Translations under genes and position numbers: made by a program | Origin: M3007 sp964630705 | GTDB taxonomy: Bacteria; Bacteroidota; Bacteroidia; Chitinophagales; Saprospiraceae | Assembly: GCA_964630705.1 (NCBI GenBank) | Contig: CAZVZH010000189.1 | Coordinates: forward strand, 1-8,930 | Direction of reading: 5' to 3' | DNA: 8,930 nt | The notes under the pieces: generated by a model | Seen by the model: only the letters and a program-made list of their open reading frames with translations | What the model was told of the DNA's origin: nothing | The model's database searches: none | In this document: positions 1 to 6,209 of the stretch, piece after piece | How positions within the stretch are numbered: position 1 is the stretch's first letter | Layout: the number at the start of each line of letters is the position of its first letter

Positions 1-20
1 CACCATTTCGGATGATGAAC

Positions 21-65
21 AACCCTCTAACCTTCTAACCAGAAACCCTCTAACCTTTTCTAACC
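21..65. repeat. Short degenerate CTAACC repeat cluster
   Basis: The hexamer CTAACC occurs four times, starting at 27, 35, 50 and 60. The 14-mer AACCCTCTAACCTT occurs twice, at 21-34 and 44-57. On the minus strand the cluster reads as GGTTAG-rich DNA just downstream of the stop codon of the TPR/anti-sigma gene. No hairpin with a T-tract is visible, so it does not look like an intrinsic terminator. The window starts here, so the array may extend further left. Its function is unknown; it could be a simple-sequence slippage product or a repeat dispersed in this genome. Confidence 0.6.
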
Positions 66-68
66 TTT

Positions 69-815
69 TTAAAGTTTTTTCAGCAGCGCCTGCGCCTCCG
101 CATAATGGCTGCTGGTATCGGGGATTTGGCGGAGCACTTCGGCGCATTTTGCCGGATCGTTCGAGCGGAGATGGCTGAGGGCCAGGTACCAGCGGGCTTC
201 GTCGGACCAGGCGCTGGCGCCCGCGCTGATGGCCTGGAAGGCGGCGGTTGCGGCGGCGTAGTTTTTTAATTCGAGTTGGCAAAGGGCGGCGAAAAATTGA
301 GCCTCCAAATCGTCGGGTTGGGCGGCGAGCCGCTGTTGGAGTTGTTCGAGCGCCTGCTGGTAGTTGCCGGCGTTGAACGCGGCGGCGGCATCGGGCGCGG
401 CGGGCGCATCGCCGCGCAGGGTGAAGTCGGCTGGCGGAAAACTCCGGTAGTCGGCATACAAGCGCTCGTGCGCGGGCGGCCGCAGGAAAAACCAGGCGGT
501 CACGAGCAGGGCCAGGGCGGCGGCGGCGGCCCAGGCCGTGCGGGGCAGTTGGAAAATGCGCGCTCCGCCGCTGCTGCTGCCGGCTTCCGATTTAAAATAA
601 GCCTTGCCGACATCTTGCAGGGTGGCGCGCAGGGCCGCGTCGGCCACTTCGGTGTTCCAGTGCCGGCGCATGCGTTCGCGGGCTTCCTGCACGGTGGCGA
701 GGGCTTGGGCAGCGGCCGGGTTATCCCGGACTTCGGCTTCGAACGCCTGGCGCTCGTCGGCGCTCAGGAGACCGTCCAGGTAATCTTCGATTCGGATGTA
801 CAGGTTCTCGTCCAT
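69..815 (-). CDS. Membrane-anchored TPR protein, putative anti-sigma factor
   Basis: This 248-residue protein has three parts. The cytoplasmic head (about 1-92) carries the motif 'IEDYLDGLLSADERQAFE' at 9-26, the usual opening of Bacteroidota anti-sigma-like proteins that pair with ECF sigma factors. A single hydrophobic helix follows at about 93-111. The C-terminal half (about 142-248) contains TPR-like helices, including 'AFNAGNYQQALEQLQQRL' and 'ELKNYAAATAAFQAI'. The predicted topology is N-in, TPRs in the periplasm. The zinc-binding HxxxCxxC motif of classical ZAS anti-sigma factors is absent, so assignment rests on the head motif, the TM helix and the position 9 bp downstream of a sigma gene. 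The likely role is to hold that sigma factor at the inner membrane and release it on an envelope signal sensed by the TPRs. A general TPR membrane protein is the alternative. The ATG at 815 is chosen because it gives the complete head motif. Confidence 0.8.
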   Translation of the reverse strand: MDENLYIRIEDYLDGLLSADERQAFEAEVRDNPAAAQALATVQEARERMRRHWNTEVADAALRATLQDVGKAYFKSEAGSSSGGARIFQLPRTAWAAAAALALLVTAWFFLRPPAHERLYADYRSFPPADFTLRGDAPAAPDAAAAFNAGNYQQALEQLQQRLAAQPDDLEAQFFAALCQLELKNYAAATAAFQAISAGASAWSDEARWYLALSHLRSNDPAKCAEVLRQIPDTSSHYAEAQALLKKL

Positions 816-824
816 GGGATGGAT

Positions 825-1397
825 TTATGTTAGTGTTAAATACTCGGGTGTGGCCTGTATCCAATTGGTAAGTTGAGCGATGCATTCGGACTTGCGTTTG
901 CGGGCGTAGCCGTAGCTGACGCCCAGTTGTTGACTGACTTCCTCCATGGAGATTCCGCTCCAGGAGAGTTTGAGTACGGCCCGGCAGTTTTCCGACAATT
1001 TTTCAAAAAAACGGCGAAACAGCTGCTGGCGGCCCTCCTCGAGCAAGGTGGCGTCGGCTAGAGCGCCGGCTTGCTCTTTTTCGGTAAATCCCTCTGTTTC
1101 GCGAATTGTTACCTGCGCCCGTTTGCGGCGCTTGATTTCGTTGAACCATTTGCCCCGGCAAACAAGGTAGAGGTAGGCCTCGAAGGGGCAGGTAAGCACG
1201 AACCCGGGCCGCCGGGCTTGCTGGGTGATGGCTACCAAGGCTTCCTGAAACACGTCGCAGGCATCGTCGGGGCTGCCGCTGTTGGCGCAAACGAAGCGCT
1301 CCATGCGCTGGGCAAAACGCTCGTAAATGGCTTGAATGCCCCGGCGGTCGTTGTCGAGCAGGGCCTGAATGTAGTGGGAATCGGAATGTGCGCTCAT
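825..1397 (-). CDS. ECF-type sigma-70 family RNA polymerase sigma factor
   Basis: This 190-residue protein has the normal ECF length and two-domain layout. Sigma region 2 covers about 8-95: 'AIYERFAQRMERFV' and 'DDACDVFQEALVAI' match regions 2.1-2.2, and 'FEAYLYLVCRGKWFNEIKRRKR' at 72-93 matches the core- and -10-binding helices. Sigma region 4 covers about 120-180, with the helix-turn-helix around 'SMEEVSQQLGVSYGYARKRKSECI' that would read the -35 element. The reading frame stays open upstream to 2042, but the ATG at 1397 is chosen because the family's N-terminus begins there and the upstream part has no sigma similarity and overlaps the divergent gene. It is the first gene of a two-gene minus-strand operon with the TPR/anti-sigma gene. 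Autoregulation and control of the divergent genes are plausible but inferred. Confidence 0.92.
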   Translation of the reverse strand: MSAHSDSHYIQALLDNDRRGIQAIYERFAQRMERFVCANSGSPDDACDVFQEALVAITQQARRPGFVLTCPFEAYLYLVCRGKWFNEIKRRKRAQVTIRETEGFTEKEQAGALADATLLEEGRQQLFRRFFEKLSENCRAVLKLSWSGISMEEVSQQLGVSYGYARKRKSECIAQLTNWIQATPEYLTLT

Positions 1398-1541
1398 AAA
1401 ATAATACGGGTGTAAGCGCCGGCGAAGGTAATCGGGGCCGGGGGAGTTTTGAACTTTTTTTGGCGATGAGGTAACATTTTTCAAGCGGGGTGGATATGGT
1501 TCAAAATCACTTTTCACCAAATTTTTAAAAACTCCTCGTTT
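1398..1541. promoter_or_regulatory. Divergent intergenic region, likely shared control region
   Basis: This 144-bp stretch separates the start codons of the sigma gene (leftward) and the cysteine-rich secreted gene (rightward), so it must hold or overlap promoters for both. No convincing Bacteroidetes housekeeping promoter (TTG plus TAnnTTTG) was found on either strand. An 8-bp perfect inverted repeat is present: TTTTGAAC at 1447-1454 and GTTCAAAA at 1499-1506. Its halves each read TGAAC in the direction of one of the two genes, and TGAAC resembles the GAAC core of ECF -35 elements. No matching -10 pair was recognised, so the site calls are tentative. The region is A/T-rich compared with the flanking genes. 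Confidence 0.45.
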
Positions 1542-2153
1542 ATGAAAAAAATGCTTTTCGCGGGCGCCCTGCTGCTCGCCGCCATTTTGGCACTCCCCAC
1601 CCAGACAGCTGCACAAGTACGTACGCAAACCCTGTCCAAACCCCAGGCTGAACAGCGTCTGAAATCCGGCGAAGGCGCAGCATTGGAGCGGCACCTGGTC
1701 CAGCAAGGTTTTGTCCGGGGCAACATCCTGCACAACGCCACCTATTCCGGTACCGACGCCGAGGGCGCCTGGTCGATTACCGTAGTGGCCGTCAGCTACA
1801 CGGCCAAGGGCAAAAAACCGGTTGAGCACTCCTATGTGGAGTTTGCCCGCGGCGCAAAAAAAGAAGTGATCCAGGTAGCGGAAGATGGCGTCACGACCTA
1901 TTCGGTTTCGGGTAGCACAGTGAATGCCCGGAAAGCCAGTTGCGATCCGATCAAAGTAGCGGAAGCGATTATTTCCACCGGTTCGTCCTGCTCGTCCTGC
2001 CTGTCGCAGGTAAAAGCGTGCATCAACGCCTACAAAGGCCAAAAAGGCCGGGTGTGGAAAACGACCGCTTGCCTGGTGAAAGCAGCGCCGACCTGCGTCA
2101 AGTGCGTGGGGAACTTTGCGAAGCTGATCGCTGAAATTGTGAAGTGCCTGTAG
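1542..2153 (+). CDS. Secreted protein with eight-cysteine C-terminal domain, function unknown
   Basis: I do not recognise a family for this 203-residue protein. Residues 1-25 form a clear Sec signal peptide (Lys-Lys, hydrophobic core, then a TAAQ cleavage region). Residues 26-130 contain no cysteine and look beta-rich, with alternating strands around 'WSITVVAVSY' and 'HSYVEFARG'. All eight cysteines fall in the last 70 residues, at 134, 150, 153, 160, 177, 185, 188 and 202, including two CxxC pairs, and the domain ends in an amphipathic or hydrophobic helix and Cys-Leu. This is what a disulfide-rich exported domain would look like. A bacteriocin or saposin-like membrane-active module, or a structural cap, are possibilities, but none is supported by recognised homology. 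It is transcribed away from the sigma gene and may belong to its regulon. The ATG at 1542 has no clear Shine-Dalgarno sequence, which is common in this phylum. Confidence 0.85.
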   Translation: MKKMLFAGALLLAAILALPTQTAAQVRTQTLSKPQAEQRLKSGEGAALERHLVQQGFVRGNILHNATYSGTDAEGAWSITVVAVSYTAKGKKPVEHSYVEFARGAKKEVIQVAEDGVTTYSVSGSTVNARKASCDPIKVAEAIISTGSSCSSCLSQVKACINAYKGQKGRVWKTTACLVKAAPTCVKCVGNFAKLIAEIVKCL

Positions 2154-2178
2154 GCGTAAGCCAGCGCATGATCTGCCT

Positions 2179-2235
2179 GCCGGAATGTTCCGAATCTCAA
2201 ACTGGAATTAAATTTGAGATTTGAAACGTTCCGGC
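2179..2235 (+). repeat. Long imperfect inverted repeat (23-bp arms, 11-nt loop)
   Basis: The arms 2179-2201 and 2213-2235 are complementary at 20 of 23 positions. As plus-strand RNA two of the three exceptions are G-U pairs (2186/2228 and 2192/2222) and one is a C/A mismatch (2190/2224). The loop is 2202-2212. The left arm holds its own small palindrome, CGGAATGTTCCG at 2181-2192. The element starts 26 bp after the stop codon of the cysteine-rich gene. One reading is a transcription terminator, but only a weak T-rich stretch (CATTTTCATTT) follows. The other is an operator, because a perfect -7 box overlaps the loop and right arm. Confidence 0.75.
2209..2216 (+). promoter_or_regulatory. Candidate Bacteroidetes -7 box for the PKD/barrel gene
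   Basis: TAAATTTG is a perfect match to the Bacteroidetes -7 consensus TAnnTTTG. The -33 position offers only TTC at 2188-2190, 18 bp upstream, instead of TTG, so the match is partial. Initiation a few bases downstream would give a leader of roughly 45-50 nt before the ATG at 2271. The box lies across the loop and right arm of the inverted repeat at 2179-2235, which would let a DNA-binding dimer block it. If real, the PKD/barrel gene has its own promoter rather than depending only on read-through from the cysteine-rich gene. Confidence 0.4.
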
Positions 2236-2270
2236 CATTTTCATTTACAAAAAACAGCTGCCATCGAAAA

Positions 2271-4298
2271 ATGAAAACACCACTCGCCACCGCTCTGCTC
2301 ACCCTCTTTTCCCTCCCGCTTTTTTCCCAGGAAACCCAACCCCAACCCCCGGAGTTTTCCACCCGGGCCGAAGCCGGCGCCTTGCGCTTCATCGCCAAAG
2401 AGCCGCCCCTGCCCGCGCCTATCCCCGGCGCACCGGAGCCGTTTTACACGCACTATTGGGAGTTTGGCGACGGCGATTTCAGTTTTGAAAAAAGTCCGCT
2501 GCACCGCTACGCCCGCGCCGGCGCCTACACGGCCATGCTTGACCTCACGGCACACTACGACGACAAAAAAAAGCCGCCCGGCGTGCAGCAATCCATCCTG
2601 GCCGATGCTGGCGGCAGCCCCGACTCCCTGCGCTCGGTGTTTGAAAAAGAGCGCGAAACCATCGCCCTGAAAACCAACCGCCAGCCCCGGCCCAACGAAG
2701 AGCTGGTGTGCATCATCAGCTACCGCAACACCAGCCAATTCGTCACCGACGGGCGGCTGCACCTGTTTTTCAACGAGAAAAAATTCCGCACGCGCCACTT
2801 CGGCCTCCAGTCGGCCCGCAGCCATTTCGGCGAAACCGAAGAAGCCGCCTTTTCGGCCGCCGAACGCCCCCGGGTGTTCGACTGGTCGGCCCTCAGCGAA
2901 AGCCTGGCCTCTTCCGCCGGCGACGCTGCCCTGCCCCTGCTCGTGTATGCCCCGCCCGACCCCCGCACGGAAGGTATGCTGGCCAAAGCCCGGGAAACTT
3001 ACCGCGACGGCCAAACCTGGCGCTTTAGCCAACTCCGCCCCGGCGAAACCCGCAACCTCTTCGTCAGCCTGGGCAGCCTGCCCACGATGTTGCAGGACAC
3101 CAGCGCCTTCATCCACCTCCAGGGCATCCTCGAAAACTTCGACCCGGCTATTCCGGCCGGCGAGTTTGTCCTGGAAATCGAAATCGTCAGCTCCCACGAC
3201 CCCAACGCCATCGCCGTGTCGGACAACCGCGTCAATTACCGGCGCCTGGGCGGTGAAAAACTCGACTACAAAGTGCAGTTTCAAAACAACGGCGAGGGGC
3301 CGGCCAAAAAAGTGGAGCTCACCATCACCGTGCCCGAAGGCCTGAACACCACGCGCATGCGCCCGCTTTCCTGGTACCCGGAGTGCCCGATTTGCCCCAA
3401 AACAGCCGCCAACCGCGAGCAACTGAGCTGCCTCGACACGGCTACTTTCGCCAGCGGACTGGTGTTCACCTTCCGCAACATTTACCTGCCCGGCAGCCGC
3501 CAGGCCGGTGTGACGGACTACGACTCCACCAAAGGTTTTGTGCGCTACCGCCTGGAGCCGGAAAAACGTATGCCCAAGCGCTCCTTTCACAGTCAGGCCA
3601 AAATTGTGTTCGACAAAAACAAGCCGATCTACACCAATTTTTCCAAAACCCGCTTCAAACCCGGCCTCTCGCCGGGGCCGAAAGTGGGCTATGGTTTTCG
3701 CCCCGATTCCACGTCTGAAAGCGGCTATTTTTTCCTGGGCATGAGCCTGTCGCCCTACAAGCCCTGGAAAATTTACCCGCAGGTGGAGCTGCTCACCGGC
3801 CTCAAAGGCCGCACCGAGCTGCCCGAATCGGAGATCGTCGAACGCACCGGGCTGCCCAACGGCCCCCCGATGGGCGCCGATTTTGTGTTTGACACGGTCA
3901 CCACCACTGACTTTTCCGGCGACCGCGGATTCGTGTCGGTGGAGGTCCCGCTGCTGCTGCGAAAAAATTTTACCGGCTTTTTCGGCGCTGGCCTGGGCGT
4001 CAGCGCGCGCGTGTTTTTTGAAAACGGCACCGACCGTCGGCACATCAGCCGCCGCGAAGATTTGTATGTTTTTAATGCTGCCGTGCCGGGCGGTTATCAA
4101 CTGCAAAGTTCCAAACCGCTGGGCGCCGCTGAGCAGCAAAACCAATCGTATTCCGCCACCACAGCCCGGTTCAGCCTGTTCGCCGACCTCACGCTGGGCG
4201 CTGTGCGCGCGGGGCCCAACCTGGGGATTCGCGTGGGCGGCTTGCTCGACCGTGGGTTTCAGCCCTTCGTGCAGCTGGCCCTGGAGGTGAAATTGTAA
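2271..4298 (+). CDS. PKD and HDPN-repeat domain protein with C-terminal outer-membrane beta-barrel
   Basis: This 675-residue protein has a signal peptide at about 1-20. A PKD domain covers about 35-95, with the hallmark 'WEFGDG' at 63-68 and 'HRYARAGAYTAMLDL' near its end. It is followed by the motif YDDKKKPPG at 96-104. A middle region (about 130-300) contains no domain I recognise. A DUF11-like conserved-repeat domain covers about 309-455, opened by 'SHDPN' and containing 'LDYKVQFQNNGEGPAKKVEL'. From about 470 to 675 the sequence becomes amphipathic beta strands. The segment 'FVSVEVPLLLRKNFTGFFGA' (554-573) is typical of the PF13568-type outer-membrane barrels of Bacteroidota. The protein probably sits in the outer membrane with its PKD and repeat domains in the periplasm or at the surface. 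The frame is open from an ATG at 2214, but 2271 is preferred because it starts the signal peptide. The next gene encodes a diverged paralogue with a different anchor. Confidence 0.85.
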   Translation: MKTPLATALLTLFSLPLFSQETQPQPPEFSTRAEAGALRFIAKEPPLPAPIPGAPEPFYTHYWEFGDGDFSFEKSPLHRYARAGAYTAMLDLTAHYDDKKKPPGVQQSILADAGGSPDSLRSVFEKERETIALKTNRQPRPNEELVCIISYRNTSQFVTDGRLHLFFNEKKFRTRHFGLQSARSHFGETEEAAFSAAERPRVFDWSALSESLASSAGDAALPLLVYAPPDPRTEGMLAKARETYRDGQTWRFSQLRPGETRNLFVSLGSLPTMLQDTSAFIHLQGILENFDPAIPAGEFVLEIEIVSSHDPNAIAVSDNRVNYRRLGGEKLDYKVQFQNNGEGPAKKVELTITVPEGLNTTRMRPLSWYPECPICPKTAANREQLSCLDTATFASGLVFTFRNIYLPGSRQAGVTDYDSTKGFVRYRLEPEKRMPKRSFHSQAKIVFDKNKPIYTNFSKTRFKPGLSPGPKVGYGFRPDSTSESGYFFLGMSLSPYKPWKIYPQVELLTGLKGRTELPESEIVERTGLPNGPPMGADFVFDTVTTTDFSGDRGFVSVEVPLLLRKNFTGFFGAGLGVSARVFFENGTDRRHISRREDLYVFNAAVPGGYQLQSSKPLGAAEQQNQSYSATTARFSLFADLTLGAVRAGPNLGIRVGGLLDRGFQPFVQLALEVKL

Positions 4299-4310
4299 AC
4301 CATTCGCATC

Positions 4311-4403
4311 GTAGGGGCCGCCCTTGCGGTCGCCCGAAAACGCCGGCAGCCGCCCAACATTTTGGCCGTTCTGGTTCAGGGCAGCCGCAAGGGCCGCCCC
4401 TAC
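4311..4403. mobile_element. MITE/REP-like palindromic element
   Basis: This 93-bp element has terminal inverted repeats at 4311-4335 and 4379-4403 that match at 22 of 25 positions. It begins GTAGGGGC and ends GCCCCTAC. The 43-bp centre has no coding potential. It fills almost all of the 121-bp gap between the two PKD paralogues. A short GTAGGGGC...GCCCCTAC palindrome resembles non-autonomous, REP/MITE-type repeats I have seen in unrelated genomes, but no search was possible. No clean target-site duplication is visible: the left flank is CGCATC and the right flank is GCAAATC. As RNA it would form a strong hairpin and could affect read-through between the neighbouring genes. Confidence 0.65.
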
Positions 4404-4419
4404 GCAAATCCAATAAACA

Positions 4420-6181
4420 ATGAAACAGAAGACATCCTGGATCGCACTCACGGGCCTGACAGCCCTGGCATTCGCCTATTATTCCTTTTATTTTTTCAAC
4501 GGTCCGCCGAGCCTGCAGGCCATCGTCGTCGATGCGGCAACAAACGAATACCGTTTCGTCGTCAATGACCTCCCGGACCTCGACGGCCCCGATGCCGACA
4601 CCCTGATCCTGCTCAGCCACGGCGACGGCAGCTATTTCATGGGCGGCCCGGTTCAACTCGCAGCACACCGGCACCGGTACGCCTACCGCAGCGCGGCCTA
4701 TCCGGCGTTCGCTGAAATCGTCGCCCTGTACGACGACAAAAAGAAACCGCCCGGCCGCACGGCGTTGATCGATATCCAAACCACCGGAACCGGTGGGCTC
4801 ACCGCCACGCCGCCGACTACCCTCGGCGCTAACAAAGTGCAACTCCGCCGCAGCACCAACCCGGTGCCCCAGGATTCGGTAACGTACATCGTGACCTACG
4901 AGCATCCCGGCGGCGCCTGCACCGCTCCGGTAAGCGGAACGGTGCAGTTTACCTACAATACGCTCGTGTTCGATGCCGGCTCCGCCCAACTCGACCGCTA
5001 TTGGCAGGAAACGCCCCAAACCGATGGCTCTGCTGCGAATGCCCTGACGAAACACCTGACCTTCAGCGGCCTGCAACCCAACGAACAACGCAGTTTATTT
5101 ATCCGACTGAAAACGCGCACTGAAATTGATACCGGCACCACGCTTCAGCCGCCGACGAGTGTGCAACTTCAATTCAACACGAATGGTGCGCCCGCTTGTC
5201 CGCCACGCACCTATGCCGATACCATAAAAGGCGAAATAGTGGCGGCCGGGCACGATCCGAATTTCAAAACAGCTATCGGAACGGACATGTGCTCGCTGGA
5301 TTCCATTACCTGGCGGATTGATTTTCAAAACGAAGGCAACGCGCCGGTAAGCAAAGTGGTGGTGGCNNNNNNNNNNNNNNNNNNNNNNNNNNNNNNNNNN
5401 NNNNNNNNNNNNNNNNNNNNNNNNNNNNNNNNNNNNNNNNNNNNNNNNNNNNNNNNNNNNNNNNNNCAACAGCGCACGCATTTTCTTCGATTGGAACCCG
5501 CCCGTCACTACCGCTACGGCCCTGGTGCCTTTCCCCTGCACCGATACCTGCACCGCCTGTCTGACAGTGGCAGATACCATTATCGGGCCGGTATCCATTG
5601 CGGCGGGCGACTCCCTCTTGCGCAAAACCGATTTGCGGCCTGCTACCTATGCCCTGCTGACGGCCAATCCTTCCGACTGGGTGTACAAATGGTACCCAAC
5701 CCTGGGCCTGAGCAACCATGCTGCTTTGTTTCCGATGTTGTCCGGACCCGTACGGCGGGAGTACACGCTGGTGGCTTCCAACCAAAACCTCTGCCAGCGA
5801 GCAGTGGTCCGCGTACGGCTGAGACCGGCGCAGGAACTGCAACTGAGCGTCGGCCAGGTGGCTACTAGTGGCTGCCCCAACAATCCGGTCTGGGCGATCA
5901 ATTGCAATGCCGGCGGGCCACCCGCTACGGATTTGCAGTGGCACGATGGCGCCACCGACCAGCACACCTGGTCAGACAGCGGCCTGGCCGGCGGTCAGCA
6001 GGTATACGTGGCCGTTTGGGACACCGTCACCGGCGACTTTGTGGAGCAGTGGGTTAATTTGCCCGGAAACTGCCCGGGCAAGCACTGGTGGCAGGAATTG
6101 TCGCTGCCGGTTCAGCTGACGTTGGCAGCAGCGGCGGTATTGATCTTGTTCCTCCTCCTGCGCCGGTTTCGACAAAAATGA
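4420..6181 (+). CDS. PKD/Ig-like surface protein with C-terminal transmembrane helix (interrupted by assembly gap)
   Basis: This is one gene interrupted by the N run at 5367-5466. Before the gap are 315 residues: an N-terminal hydrophobic segment (7-27, signal peptide or anchor), a diverged PKD-like domain with 'GDG' at 68-70 and YDDKKKPPG at 104-112, a beta-rich middle, and an HDPN-type domain starting at about 278 ('GHDPNFK', 'WRIDFQNEGNAPVSKVVV'). After the gap the coding frame is shifted by the nominal gap length and resumes at 5468 with 'NSARIFFDWNPP'. It then has an Ig-like region ('YKWYPTLGLSNHAALFP'), about ten cysteines spread from the repeat domain onward, and a C-terminal helix 'LTLAAAAVLILFLLLRRFRQK', for 237 residues in all. 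The basic tail predicts type I topology with the bulk in the periplasm. Reading straight through the N run gives a false ORF ending at 5868. The gene is a paralogue of the one upstream and lies 28 bp before the CHAT gene, which suggests co-transcription with it. Confidence 0.8.
5367..5466. other. Assembly gap (100 N)
   Basis: Exactly 100 undetermined bases is the usual placeholder for a scaffold gap of unknown size. The coding frame before it (two bases into a codon) and after it (one base finishing a codon) meet only if the true missing length is a multiple of three. Alignment by eye to the upstream paralogue, from 'KVEL' at 347 to 'SQAKIVFD' at 441, suggests about 89 missing residues, or about 267 bp. 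Confidence 0.95.
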
Positions 6182-6209
6182 TAAACTTGCAGGCGCAACC
6201 TGACTGAAC

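Noticed and set aside
276..833. Plus-strand open frame opposite the TPR/anti-sigma gene
   Set aside because: Low-complexity Gly/Arg/Ala-rich translation with no motif. The minus-strand gene has a coherent anti-sigma/TM/TPR layout and sits 9 bp after the sigma gene.
825..2042. A 405-codon open frame extending the sigma factor upstream of 1397
   Set aside because: The extra N-terminal part has no sigma similarity, runs antisense through the signal-peptide gene at 1542-2153, and the family's normal start is the ATG at 1397.
2214..2270. Upstream ATG at 2214 as the start of the PKD/barrel gene
   Set aside because: It would bury the signal peptide 19 residues into the protein and place the start codon inside the right arm of the inverted repeat. 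The ATG at 2271 begins a canonical signal peptide.
2565..2573. Run of eight A in the YDDKKKPPG codons as a programmed slippage site
   Set aside because: The reading frame is intact, the paralogue encodes the same residues with an interrupted A run, and neither a shifted product nor a downstream stimulatory structure is evident.
2241..4451. A 736-codon minus-strand open frame opposite the PKD/barrel gene
   Set aside because: It is a GC-rich antisense shadow: Ala/Gly/His-rich with no domain or signal peptide, whereas the plus strand encodes recognisable PKD, HDPN and barrel segments.
4189..5088. A 299-codon minus-strand open frame across the MITE-like element
   Set aside because: It spans the palindromic element and is antisense to the ends of two well-supported genes, with no recognisable motif.
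4420..5868. Straight reading through the N run as one 482-codon protein
   Set aside because: After the gap this frame gives an Arg/His/Leu-rich stretch with no domain. The frame starting at 5468 continues a beta-rich domain, an Ig-like region and a TM helix to 6181.
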